DNA of 64,000 nucleotides from NCBI RefSeq assembly GCF_016758255.1, contig NZ_QYAD01000004.1:186001-250000 (forward strand), given 5' to 3'. This document shows positions 51,219 to 59,162 of this stretch, in pieces. The DNA comes from Leucobacter chromiireducens subsp. chromiireducens (GTDB taxonomy: Bacteria; Actinomycetota; Actinomycetes; Actinomycetales; Microbacteriaceae). Made by a program: the position numbers and the translations under genes. The notes below the pieces were generated by a model. The model was not told the DNA's origin. It ran no database searches and saw only the letters and a program-made list of their open reading frames with translations. Every line of letters begins with the position of its first letter. The first letter of the stretch is position 1.

Positions 51219-52154
51219 TCAGGCAGGCAGCCAGATGAGTGGTCCGCGCGGCAGCAGCTCGGGATCGAAGCGCTCCGCGAGCTGCGCGGTGGTCACGACG
51301 TCCCCCGCCCGGGCAAGGTCAAGTGACGCTGCGAGTTCACTCAGCACCCGCGCAGCGGACACCCCGCCGGCGCGAAGCTCGGCGAGGGTCACTGCACCGT
51401 CGCGCTTCGCGAGGCGTTTTCCCGTCGGCCCGAGCACGAGCGGAACGTGCGCGTACTCGAGCGCTGGCGGGCTCGGCAAACTCAGCAGGCGCTGCAGCAG
51501 GATCTGCCGTGGCGTGGACGGCGCAAGATCGTCCCCGCGCACAATCTGGTCGACCCCCATCGCCGCATCATCCACGACGACGGCGAGGTTGTACGCCACA
51601 GTTCCGTCGCCGCGACGCAGCACGAAGTCGTCAATCTCTCCGTGCAGCTGATCCCCCAAGACGCGGTCCGTGTACTGCGGCGCCGCCGTGCCCGCCGGCA
51701 CGCGCAGCCGCAGCGCTGGCGTGCGAGGCAGAATCCGCTCGCGCGCGGCCTCTCGCTCGGCCAGGCTCAGCTCGCGACAAGTGCCCGGGTAGGCACCCGG
51801 CGGCGCGTGCGGCGCAGTAGGCGCCGCGAGAATGTCCTTCCGCGTGCAGAAACACTCGTATACGAGCCCAGCATCGGCAAGCTGCGCGATCGCCGCGGCA
51901 TGGTCCTCACCGCGGGCAGATTGCAACACGGGCTCGTCATCCCAGTCGAGGCCGAGTTCGGCCAGGTCGTCAAGCTGGCGCAACGCGCTCCCTGCGTCGC
52001 GCGCACGGTCGAGATCCTCGATCCGAATCAAAAATCTGCGGCCGCTCGTGCGCGCGAACAACCAGGCCAACAGCGCGGTGCGCAGGTTTCCAAGGTGGAG
52101 GTCTCCCGAAGGGCTCGGGGCATAGCGGCCTGCCCCCGTCGCGCGTACTGGCAT
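51219..52154 (-). CDS. gluQ: Glutamyl-Q tRNA(Asp) synthetase
   Basis: The 311-residue protein is a truncated glutamyl-tRNA synthetase lacking the anticodon domain. It attaches glutamate to queuosine-34 of tRNA-Asp. RYAPSPSGDLHLGNLRTALL holds the HIGH-like HLGN motif, and GKRLAKRDGAVTL is the KMSKS-like loop. Zinc ligands are CFCTRKD and YPGTCREL. The start is ATG 52154, giving MPVRATGAGRYAP; GGAAG lies about nine bases upstream. The presence of GluQ suggests the tRNA pool contains queuosine, though no Q-synthesis gene is in the window. Confidence 0.92.
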   Translation of the reverse strand: MPVRATGAGRYAPSPSGDLHLGNLRTALLAWLFARTSGRRFLIRIEDLDRARDAGSALRQLDDLAELGLDWDDEPVLQSARGEDHAAAIAQLADAGLVYECFCTRKDILAAPTAPHAPPGAYPGTCRELSLAEREAARERILPRTPALRLRVPAGTAAPQYTDRVLGDQLHGEIDDFVLRRGDGTVAYNLAVVVDDAAMGVDQIVRGDDLAPSTPRQILLQRLLSLPSPPALEYAHVPLVLGPTGKRLAKRDGAVTLAELRAGGVSAARVLSELAASLDLARAGDVVTTAQLAERFDPELLPRGPLIWLPA

Positions 52155-52309
52155 GCGCCCATCTTCCCACGCAGCGGGTTGGGTGACACGCCGGCGCGGT
52201 CCATAGACTCGAGGGGAACGCGCGGCGCAGCGCGGCAAGCTGCCGTGTGCGCGGGGATCCCGCGCCGCCGCCCACCGCCGCAATCCCCGTACCGACAAGG
52301 AAGACGACT

Positions 52310-53656
52310 ATGGCTGATCTGCAGGACCTCGAACGCCTCCTGGGAGACCGACTGGTACGCGATGCCTCGGTGCTTGCCGAGCTCTCGCACGACAGCTCTC
52401 GGGTGGGCCCTGAGGGGGCGCCGCGCGCCGCCGTGCGTGCGACGAGCACCGCCGATGTCTCGGCCGCGCTCGCATGGGCGCATGAGCACGACGTGCCGGT
52501 GAGCGTGCGTGGGGCAGGCACCGGGCTCGCGGGCGGGGCGAACGCCTATCCGGGCGGGCTCGTCGTCTCGCTTGCAGACATGACGGAAATCGTCGAGATC
52601 GACGCGGCGAACCGCACGGCGACCGTGCAGGCGGGCGTGATCACCGCGCAGCTCGACGCTCGCGCGCGCGAGGCCGGTCTCTTCTTCCCACCGGATCCGG
52701 CGAGCGCCCGCACCTCAACCATCGGCGGCAACATCGCGACGAACGCGGGTGGCCTCCGCTGCGTGGCACACGGGGTGACGAACGACTCGGTTGCCGCACT
52801 CGTCGTGGTGCTTGCTGACGGCCGCGTCATGCGCACCGGCGCACGCACCCGAAAGAACGTGGTCGGGTACGACCTCACGAGCCTGTTTGTCGGATCAGAG
52901 GGGACGCTCGGCGTCGTGACCGAAGCGACAGTCCGTCTGAAGCCGATTCCGCCGGGCACCCCGCGCACCTTCCGCGCCAGCTTTGACACGCTCGAGGCCG
53001 CGGGCAGCGCCGTGACCGCGATCGTGAACGGAGACGCACAGCCCGAAGTGCTCGAACTCATGGACGCGCTCAGCGTCGAGATCATCGAGTCGTTCCAGCC
53101 GAGCGGGCTCACCGTTCCCGCGGGCGCGATGCTCGTCGGGCAGACCGTGGGGCTCGACGCAGCGGCGAAAGCCGAGTCGATCACGGCGACCTGTCGCGCG
53201 CAGGGCGCAACCGAGACGGAGATCTCCGACACCGACGCGCTGCTCGAGGCGCGTCGGCTCTCGAACCCGGCGCTCAACGCGCGCGGACTGAAGATCGGTT
53301 GCGACGTCGGGGTCCCCGTTGCCGCGCTCGCCGAGGTGTTTCACGGCATCGCCGAGATCTCCGAGCGCCACGGCAAGCGCGTATCGACGGTGGCTCACGC
53401 GGGCGATGGAAACCTCCACAGCACAGTGGAAGCGCCCGACGATGCGGCGGGCATCGCCGCGGCCGACGCGGTGATCGACGACATCACGAAGCTCGCAATC
53501 TCACTGGGCGGGACGATCTCGGGTGAGCACGGCATCGGCTCGGTGAAGCAGCACGAACTCCCCTGGCAGCTCGACGAAGCGGCGCTCGATGTGCAGCGTG
53601 CGATCAAGCTCGCGCTTGATCCTCGGGGGATCCTCACGCCCGGGCGGGGAATCTAG
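52310..53656 (+). CDS. FAD-linked oxidase (glycolate oxidase GlcD-like)
   Basis: The 448-residue flavoprotein has the PCMH-type FAD domain: VSVRGAGTGLAGGANAYPGG (about residues 63-82) binds the pyrophosphate, and STIGGNIATNAGGLRCVAHG plus VGYDLTSLFVGSEGTLGVVT complete it. The C-terminal half is the FAD-oxidase C domain with VAHAGDGNLHSTVEAP and GEHGIGSVKQ, the His/Glu metal-substrate residues. Substrates of this group are 2-hydroxy acids such as lactate or glycolate. AAGGAAG precedes the ATG at 52310. A TAGACT box lies about 100 bases upstream, so it has a leader. It is divergent from gluQ. Confidence 0.9.
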   Translation: MADLQDLERLLGDRLVRDASVLAELSHDSSRVGPEGAPRAAVRATSTADVSAALAWAHEHDVPVSVRGAGTGLAGGANAYPGGLVVSLADMTEIVEIDAANRTATVQAGVITAQLDARAREAGLFFPPDPASARTSTIGGNIATNAGGLRCVAHGVTNDSVAALVVVLADGRVMRTGARTRKNVVGYDLTSLFVGSEGTLGVVTEATVRLKPIPPGTPRTFRASFDTLEAAGSAVTAIVNGDAQPEVLELMDALSVEIIESFQPSGLTVPAGAMLVGQTVGLDAAAKAESITATCRAQGATETEISDTDALLEARRLSNPALNARGLKIGCDVGVPVAALAEVFHGIAEISERHGKRVSTVAHAGDGNLHSTVEAPDDAAGIAAADAVIDDITKLAISLGGTISGEHGIGSVKQHELPWQLDEAALDVQRAIKLALDPRGILTPGRGI

Positions 53657-53752
53657 CGAGGTCGCGCCACCCGTCGGCGGAAGCGCCGGCGAGTGGTCCA
53701 CTTCCACGGGAACAGACTGGTCCACCGCGTGGGCCAGTGGGAGGATCGGCTC

Positions 53753-54604
53753 ATGCGTATCCTCTCCATTCAGTCCGCCGTCGCCTACGGCCACGTCGGC
53801 AACTCGGCTGCGGTCTTCCCGCTGCAGCGCCTCGGCGTCGAGGTCATGCCCGTGCACACCGTCCTCTTCTCGAACCACACCGGCTATGGTGCCTGGCGCG
53901 GGCCCATGCTCACGGGCGACGACGTGCGCGAGGTCGTGACGGGCATCGAGGAGCGCGGTGGCCTGGCCGGCGTCGACGCGGTGCTTTCCGGATACCAGGG
54001 CGGCGACAGCATCGGCGACGCGATTCTCGATGCGGTGGCCCGAGTGAAGCGGCACAGCCCTGACGCGATCTACGCGTGCGATCCAGTCCTGGGCAACGCG
54101 CTCTCAGGCTGCCACGTGGCACCCGAGGTACAGAATCTGATTCGGGATCGCGTCGTTCCGCAGGCCGATCTGATCACGCCAAATCAGTTCGAGCTCGGCT
54201 TCCTCACGGGGACCTCCCCCGACACGCTCGAATCGACGCTCGCGTCAGCCGACCTCGCCCGCGCCCAGGGGCCGAGCACCGTGCTCGTCACGAGCGTCGC
54301 GCGGCCCGAGGCGCCGGAGGGGACGATCGAAATGCTCGCCGTCACCCCCGAGGGTGCGTGGCTGACCCAGACCCCGCGCCTACCCATCAAGGCGAACGGT
54401 TCAGGCGACGTCACTGCCGCGCTCTTCACGACCCACCTGCGCCGCACAGGAGACCCCGCAACCGCGCTGACACACACGGCGGCGAGTGTCTACGAGCTCC
54501 TCGAGCACACCCTGGCTTCAGGGGAACGCGAACTGCAGCTCATTGCCGCTCAGGAGGCGTACGTTGCCCCGCAGTACAGTTTCACCGCGGAGCGAGTGCG
54601 CTAG
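53753..54604 (+). CDS. pdxY: Pyridoxal kinase
   Basis: The 283-residue ribokinase-fold enzyme phosphorylates pyridoxal in vitamin B6 salvage. The N-terminus SIQSAVAYGHVGNSAAVFPL is the pyridoxal-kinase opening, HTGYGAWRG is the substrate lid, and the C-terminal ANGSGDVTAALF holds the catalytic Asp and anion hole. PNQFELGFLTG is the usual mid-strand motif. GGGAGGA precedes the ATG at 53753, which lies close after the FAD-oxidase gene, so the two may share a transcript. The stop overlaps that of the convergent fluC by three bases. Confidence 0.93.
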   Translation: MRILSIQSAVAYGHVGNSAAVFPLQRLGVEVMPVHTVLFSNHTGYGAWRGPMLTGDDVREVVTGIEERGGLAGVDAVLSGYQGGDSIGDAILDAVARVKRHSPDAIYACDPVLGNALSGCHVAPEVQNLIRDRVVPQADLITPNQFELGFLTGTSPDTLESTLASADLARAQGPSTVLVTSVARPEAPEGTIEMLAVTPEGAWLTQTPRLPIKANGSGDVTAALFTTHLRRTGDPATALTHTAASVYELLEHTLASGERELQLIAAQEAYVAPQYSFTAERVR

Positions 54605-54984
54605 GCAATTCCCCCGCTCGGCGCGGCCAGTGCGGCGCCGAGTGCAATGCCCAAGAGTGCGAGAGCAACCGCGACGAGGAGCACTCCCACGGCGTTGAGC
54701 AGCGCCGCTGCCGGTCGCCGTTCAAGGATCATGCGCGCGGTGTCGAGACTCGCGGTGCTGAAGGTCGTGTATCCGCCGAGGAAGCCACTTGCGAGCACGC
54801 TCCACAGCGGCTCGGCGAGCACGACGCCCGCGAGTATCCCCAGCACGAACGAACCGGACAGGTTGACGACGAGAATCCCCCAGGGGAAGCGCTCGCGCAG
54901 CCGAGCGGGGATCCACTGGTCAACGGCAAAGCGCGCCGCCGCGCCGAGACCACCACCCAGGGCTACACCGATCACGGTGAGCAT
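54601..54984 (-). CDS. crcB: Fluoride channel FluC/CrcB, subunit 1
   Basis: The 127-residue protein has four hydrophobic helices typical of Fluc fluoride channels. GGGLGAAARFAVDQWI is the first-helix motif, WGILVVNLSGSFVLGIL carries the N-S/G-F region, and GFLGGYTTFSTASLDT is the signature with the channel Phe/Thr. Actinobacterial fluC genes are often present as a pair forming a heterodimer, and a second copy lies immediately upstream. The ATG at 54984 has AGGAGGG upstream; an upstream ATG at 55008 would overlap the stop of the second copy. Confidence 0.88.
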   Translation of the reverse strand: MLTVIGVALGGGLGAAARFAVDQWIPARLRERFPWGILVVNLSGSFVLGILAGVVLAEPLWSVLASGFLGGYTTFSTASLDTARMILERRPAAALLNAVGVLLVAVALALLGIALGAALAAPSGGIA

Positions 54985-55004
54985 GCCCCACCCTCCTGAG
55001 GACG

Positions 55005-55448
55005 TCATCCACCGCCCCCTCGAACGACCCCGGGCTCGCCGCGTCGCCCGCGCAGGGCACGCCCAAGCGCGATGCCAACCAGGCTCGCCGCAAGTCCTCC
55101 GAGCACTGTCGCGCTCGCGTAGCCGAGGGCAAGAAGAATTGTGCCGGAACGTAGCATCTCCGCGAGCTGCGTGGCCAACAAGCTGTACGTTGTGAATCCC
55201 CCGAGCACCCCCGTGCCCGCAAGAAGCTGAGCGCGGCGCCACCGCGGCCGAGCAGCCACCACCTCAACAAGCAGTCCAAGCAGGGCTGCGCCGAGGATAT
55301 TCACCGCGAGCGTGGCGATCGGCCACCCATCGCGCACTCCGACCCACTCTCCCACGCCAAACCGAGCGAGGGATCCGAGCGCGCCCCCGGACGCGACGAG
55401 GGCAACGTCCCTGAGTCGTGCACCGATCCCGGATGCCGCGTCTGACAT
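55005..55448 (-). CDS. crcB: Fluoride channel FluC/CrcB, subunit 2
   Basis: The 147-residue partner has the same four-helix layout: SGGALGSLARFGVGEW, TLAVNILGAALLGLLVE and GVLGGFTTYSLLATQ replace the first copy's motifs. Its C-terminal tail ends in Gly/Arg residues (RGRRGEPG). Twenty bases separate it from the first copy, so the two are co-transcribed. Paired heterodimeric FluC channels expel fluoride in many Gram-positive bacteria; no fluoride riboswitch is seen in the 148 bases upstream. AGGGAGC precedes the ATG at 55448. It is divergent from the metal ABC operon. Confidence 0.88.
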   Translation of the reverse strand: MSDAASGIGARLRDVALVASGGALGSLARFGVGEWVGVRDGWPIATLAVNILGAALLGLLVEVVAARPRWRRAQLLAGTGVLGGFTTYSLLATQLAEMLRSGTILLALGYASATVLGGLAASLVGIALGRALRGRRGEPGVVRGGGG

Positions 55449-55548
55449 CGCCGCTCCCTTCGCTCCGCGCGCCCCATCCTCCCATTGAGCTCACGACTGT
55501 GCGCGGCGCGGCTCGCCCAGAATTCGCTTTTTCGATCATTCAATGTTT

Positions 55549-55570
55549 AAAGTTAGGCTATCCGAACTTT
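55549..55570. promoter_or_regulatory. Manganese-regulator (MntR/DtxR-type) operator at the metal ABC operon
   Basis: AAAGTTAGGCT and ATCCGAACTTT form an imperfect palindrome matching 18 of 22 positions of the mntH element. It contains the -10 box TAGGCT at 55554-55559. The downstream ATG at 55597 has a GAAGGAAG site, so this transcript has a short leader. Confidence 0.72.
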
Positions 55571-55596
55571 CAATTTCGACACAGTGAAGGAAGTCC

Positions 55597-56559
55597 ATGA
55601 ACGCTCATCTCAGCGCCCGACGCTCTGCGCGACTCCGCGGTACGCTCGGCGCAAGCGCCGTCCTCACGGCGGCTAGCGTGCTGCTCGCCGGGTGCTCCAC
55701 CTCGGCGGCGAACAGCGCGTCTGATCCGGCAGACGATCGGCCAGTAGTGCTCACCACCTTCACGGTGCTCGCGGACATCGCGGAGAACGTGGCGGGCGAT
55801 CATCTTCGCGTTGCCTCCATCACCAAGGTGGGCGCTGAGATCCACGGCTACGAGCCCACGCCCGGAGACATTGCGCGCGCATCTGAGGCTGACCTGATTC
55901 TCGACAACGGGCTCGGCCTCGAGGCCTGGTTCGCCAAGTTTGTCGATCAGCTCGACGTGCCGCACGTGGTGGTCACGGAGGGCATCGAACCGCTCGAAAT
56001 CACCGCAGACGCGGATGCGGGGAAGCCGAACCCGCACGCGTGGATGAGCCCACGCGTCGTGCAGCAGTACGTCGACACGATGGCCGACGCATTCGCGACG
56101 CTTGACCCGGCACACGCAGACGATTACCGCAGCAATGCAGTCGCCTATCAGGCGGAACTGCAGGAGGTGCAAGATGAGCTCAGTGCTGAGCTTGCCACGC
56201 TCCCGGAGCAGCAGCGCGCGCTCGTCACCTGCGAAGGGGCCTTCTCCTACCTCGCGCGCGACGCGGGCCTCACCGAGCAGTACATCTGGCCGGTGAATGC
56301 CGAGCAGCAGGCGACGCCGCGTCAGATCGCTGAAGCCATCGAGTTCGTGCGGGCGAACGACGTGCCTGCCGTGTTCTGCGAGTCGACCGTTTCCGATGCA
56401 CCCATGCAGCAGGTGGTCCAGGCAACGGATGCCGTCTACGGCGGCACCCTCTACGTCGACTCGCTCTCCGAGCCCGACGGCCCCGTTCCCACCTATCTCG
56501 AACTCATCCGCCATGACGCGGACACGATCACCTCAGCGCTCACCGGAGGCGCACGATGA
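55597..56559 (+). CDS. Metal ABC transporter substrate-binding lipoprotein, Mn-type
   Basis: The 320-residue lipoprotein belongs to the cluster A-I metal-binding family. The signal peptide ends SVLLAGCSTSA, with Cys at about residue 32. The four metal-site segments are IHGYEPTPGD (His), PNPHAWMSP (His), TCEGAFSYLARDAG (Glu) and VDSLSEPDG (Asp). Glu as the third ligand is the Mn/Fe-type choice; Zn-type ZnuA normally uses His plus a charged loop, which is absent. The ATG at 55597 follows a manganese-type operator. It leads an ATPase and a permease gene in ATGA overlaps. Confidence 0.9.
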   Translation: MNAHLSARRSARLRGTLGASAVLTAASVLLAGCSTSAANSASDPADDRPVVLTTFTVLADIAENVAGDHLRVASITKVGAEIHGYEPTPGDIARASEADLILDNGLGLEAWFAKFVDQLDVPHVVVTEGIEPLEITADADAGKPNPHAWMSPRVVQQYVDTMADAFATLDPAHADDYRSNAVAYQAELQEVQDELSAELATLPEQQRALVTCEGAFSYLARDAGLTEQYIWPVNAEQQATPRQIAEAIEFVRANDVPAVFCESTVSDAPMQQVVQATDAVYGGTLYVDSLSEPDGPVPTYLELIRHDADTITSALTGGAR

Positions 56560-57329
56560 GCACACACTCGACGGACACCCTGCCCGCGATCCGTGTACGC
56601 GATGTCACGGTCCGCTACGGCGACGTGCTCGCGCTCGACGGGGCGAGTCTCGACGTCATGCCCGGTCGGGTGACCGGCCTCATCGGCATGAATGGCTCGG
56701 GAAAGTCGACGCTCTTCAAGTCAATCATGGGGGCGGTGCGGCCAGACCGAGGCGAAGTTCTCCTCGCAGGCGGCACTCCGGCAGCCGCCCGCAAGAACGG
56801 TCGCGTCGGGTACGTTCCCCAGAGCGAGGCCGTGGACTGGGCGTTCCCCGTCTCGGTGCGCGATGTGGTCATGATGGGACGCTATGGACACCTCGGCCCG
56901 GCCCGGCGTCCACGCGCGGTCGATCATGCTGCCGTTGCCGAAGCGCTTGAACGCGTCGAGCTCACCGACTTCGCCGAGCGCCAGATTGGTCAGCTCTCGG
57001 GGGGCCAAAAGAAGCGCGCGTTTGTCGCACGCGGTATCGCTCAGGGGGCGCAGATCCTGCTCCTCGATGAGCCGTTCGCCGGTGTCGACAAGCGATCAGA
57101 AGCAATGATCGTGCGCTTGCTCCGTGAGCTCGCCGCTGGCGGCAGCACGGTCCTCGTCTCCACCCACGACCTGCACGCGCTGCCCGCGCTCGCAGATGAG
57201 GCAGCCCTCCTCCAACGCCGTGTGCTCTTCCACGGCGACGTGCGCGAAGCACTCACCCCCGAACGCCTCGCGCTCACCTTCGGTCTCGGCGCACACACCC
57301 CTGACCTTGACCCCCGGAGCCTCGTATGA
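56556..57329 (+). CDS. Metal ABC transporter ATP-binding protein
   Basis: The 257-residue ATPase powers the importer. Walker A is GMNGSGKSTLFKSIMG (about residues 47-62), the ABC signature is GQLSGGQKKRAFVARG and Walker B is ILLLDEPFAGVDKRSE, with switch His in VLVSTHDLHALPAL. The sequence is of the metal-chelate-type (cluster A-I). It starts with an ATGA overlap on the binding protein gene and its own stop overlaps the permease start by four bases, so the three proteins are made in fixed proportions. It lies under the same operator as the substrate-binding gene. Confidence 0.93.
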   Translation: MSTHSTDTLPAIRVRDVTVRYGDVLALDGASLDVMPGRVTGLIGMNGSGKSTLFKSIMGAVRPDRGEVLLAGGTPAAARKNGRVGYVPQSEAVDWAFPVSVRDVVMMGRYGHLGPARRPRAVDHAAVAEALERVELTDFAERQIGQLSGGQKKRAFVARGIAQGAQILLLDEPFAGVDKRSEAMIVRLLRELAAGGSTVLVSTHDLHALPALADEAALLQRRVLFHGDVREALTPERLALTFGLGAHTPDLDPRSLV

Positions 57330-58204
57330 ACCCCCTCGATTTCCTCCTCGAACCCTTGCAGTACGAGTTCATGACTCGGGCGCTCATCACTACCGTGATC
57401 GCCGCGGTGGTGTGTGCGCTACTCTCCTGCTGGCTCGTGCTCGTGGGGTGGTCACTCATGGGTGACGCGGTCTCGCATGCCGTACTTCCCGGAGTGGTAC
57501 TCGCCTATGTCGTGGGCGCACCGTTCGCCATTGGTGCGCTCATCTTCGGTTTCCTCGCCGTCGCGCTCATTGGCGGAATCCGCAGCACCAGTCGGGTGAA
57601 GGAGGACGCCGCAATCGGGATCGTGTTCACAACACTCTTCGCCCTTGGACTCGTGCTGATCTCAGTCACCCCGAGCGAGACCGACCTCAACCACATCATC
57701 TTCGGCAACATTCTCGGCGTCTCATCCGCCGAACTGACGCAGATCGCCATTCTCGCTGCCGTCGCGTTCACCGTGCTCGTAGTGAAGCGCCGAGATCTGA
57801 CGCTGTACGCATTCGACCCAACGCACGCGCAGGCCATCGGCCTCAACCCGCGGCTGCTCGGCGCGCTCCTTCTTGGCTTGCTCGCGCTGACCGCGGTGGT
57901 TGCGCTGCAGGTGGTTGGCGTGATCCTCGTGGTGGCGATGCTCATCATCCCTGGGGCAACCGCATACCTGCTCACCGATCGGTTTGGCCGCATGCTGCTG
58001 ATCGCACCGATCCTTTCCGCAGGCTGCGCGGTCATCGGGATCTTCCTCAGCTACTGGCTCGATGCCGCCTCGGGCGGTCTCGTCGTGCTGGTGCAGGGCG
58101 CAGCGTTCACCATCGTGTACCTGCTGAGCCCGCGCCACGGGCTGCTGGCCAAACAGCTCACGCGCGCGCGGGGTCGGCGGGCGGAGCTCGCGGCTACCGC
58201 GTAA
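57326..58204 (+). CDS. Metal ABC transporter permease
   Basis: The 292-residue protein has eight to nine hydrophobic helices and the family segments SLMGDAVSHAVLPGVVLAY (about residues 46-64), GIRSTSRVKEDAAIGIVFT and QVVGVILVVAMLIIPGATAY. It would form the channel dimer of the metal importer. It ends with 11 bases of overlap on the stop of the convergent EamA gene. The whole operon is 55597-58204 and has no obvious terminator, so antisense reading into the EamA gene is possible. Confidence 0.92.
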   Translation: MNPLDFLLEPLQYEFMTRALITTVIAAVVCALLSCWLVLVGWSLMGDAVSHAVLPGVVLAYVVGAPFAIGALIFGFLAVALIGGIRSTSRVKEDAAIGIVFTTLFALGLVLISVTPSETDLNHIIFGNILGVSSAELTQIAILAAVAFTVLVVKRRDLTLYAFDPTHAQAIGLNPRLLGALLLGLLALTAVVALQVVGVILVVAMLIIPGATAYLLTDRFGRMLLIAPILSAGCAVIGIFLSYWLDAASGGLVVLVQGAAFTIVYLLSPRHGLLAKQLTRARGRRAELAATA

Positions 58205-59162
58205 TTCGTGCTCTCACCGCGGCGCCCGCGCAGACAATCACTGCCACACCACCCAGCAGCGTGGCGGCGCTCACCGCCTCGCCGAGCAGGAGGGCGGCCC
58301 ATACAATGCTCAGCACCGGTTGCACGAGCTGCACTTGACTCACGCGAGCCATTGGGCCAATCGCAAGTCCCCGATACCACGCAAAGAACCCGAGGTACAT
58401 GCTCACCACCGCAAGGTACGCGAACGCGAGCCACTGAGTGGGCGTCGCCGTGGGAATCCCGTTCGGGATCGACACGACGGTGCCCACCAGCATCCCAGGG
58501 AACGCGATGACGAGCGCCCACGACACGGTCTGCCATGCGCCGAGTTCGCGTGCAAGAAGCCCGCCCTCGGCGTACCCCAGGGCGGCGAGCAGTACAGCAC
58601 CAAAGAGCAGGAGGTCCGCCCACCCCGGCGTGCCGAGCCCGCCAGCATGAACCGCCACAAAGGTCACCGCTGCAGCCACGCCGAGCACGGTGGCAATCCA
58701 GAAGCCACGACTCGGGCGCTCCCCCGTGCGCCACACGGTCACCACCGCCGTGGCAGCGGGGAGCAAACCGATCACCACCGCGCCGTGACTTGCCGGCACC
58801 GAGGTGAGCGCAAACGAGGTGAGGAGCGGAAAACCAAACACTACGCCGAGCGCCACAAGTGCGAGCCTGCGCCACTGCGCCCCGCGCGGAAGACACTGCC
58901 GCGTGAGTGTAAGCGCCGCAGTGGCGAGCAGCGCAGCGACCACGGCACGGGCGCAGCCCACGAAGAGCGGCGGCAGCCCGGCAACCGCCACGCGCGTGAG
59001 CGGCACAGTGAAAGAGAACGCGACCACCCCGAGCAGGCCCCAGCCGATTCCGGCGAGACCGTTGTCGCCACCCCAGCCGCCGCGTGTACTGGTCCCGCCG
59101 ACACGTGCGTCGCTAGATGGCACTGTGTGCTTATTTTCGATAGCGCTACTATTGCTTTTCAT
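58194..59162 (-). CDS. EamA/DMT-family transporter
   Basis: The 322-residue protein has ten hydrophobic helices in two EamA repeats. LLGVVAFSFTVPLTRVAVAG is the first helix of repeat one, and GYAEGGLLARELGAWQT with FAYLAVVSMYLGFFAWYRG and PVLSIVWAALLLGEAVSAA belong to repeat two. These exporters move amino acids or other metabolites. The gene is divergent from a MocR-type regulator, the usual arrangement for regulated export. The ATG at 59162 overlaps the regulator's ATG on the other strand and has TACTCT five bases upstream; a GTG at 59123 is an alternative. Confidence 0.83.
   Translation of the reverse strand: MKSNSSAIENKHTVPSSDARVGGTSTRGGWGGDNGLAGIGWGLLGVVAFSFTVPLTRVAVAGLPPLFVGCARAVVAALLATAALTLTRQCLPRGAQWRRLALVALGVVFGFPLLTSFALTSVPASHGAVVIGLLPAATAVVTVWRTGERPSRGFWIATVLGVAAAVTFVAVHAGGLGTPGWADLLLFGAVLLAALGYAEGGLLARELGAWQTVSWALVIAFPGMLVGTVVSIPNGIPTATPTQWLAFAYLAVVSMYLGFFAWYRGLAIGPMARVSQVQLVQPVLSIVWAALLLGEAVSAATLLGGVAVIVCAGAAVRARITR
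59141..59152. promoter_or_regulatory. Palindrome and -10 box between EamA and MocR genes
   Basis: TAGCGCTA (59141-59148) is a perfect 8-bp palindrome that overlaps a TACTAT box (59147-59152) eight bases before the MocR ATG. A MocR operator here would control both directions. Confidence 0.5.

Noticed and set aside
55597-58204. Zinc (ZnuABC) assignment of the metal ABC operon
   Set aside because: The third metal ligand is Glu rather than His, there is no His-rich loop, and the operator is shared with mntH. Manganese is the better choice, though zinc is not excluded.
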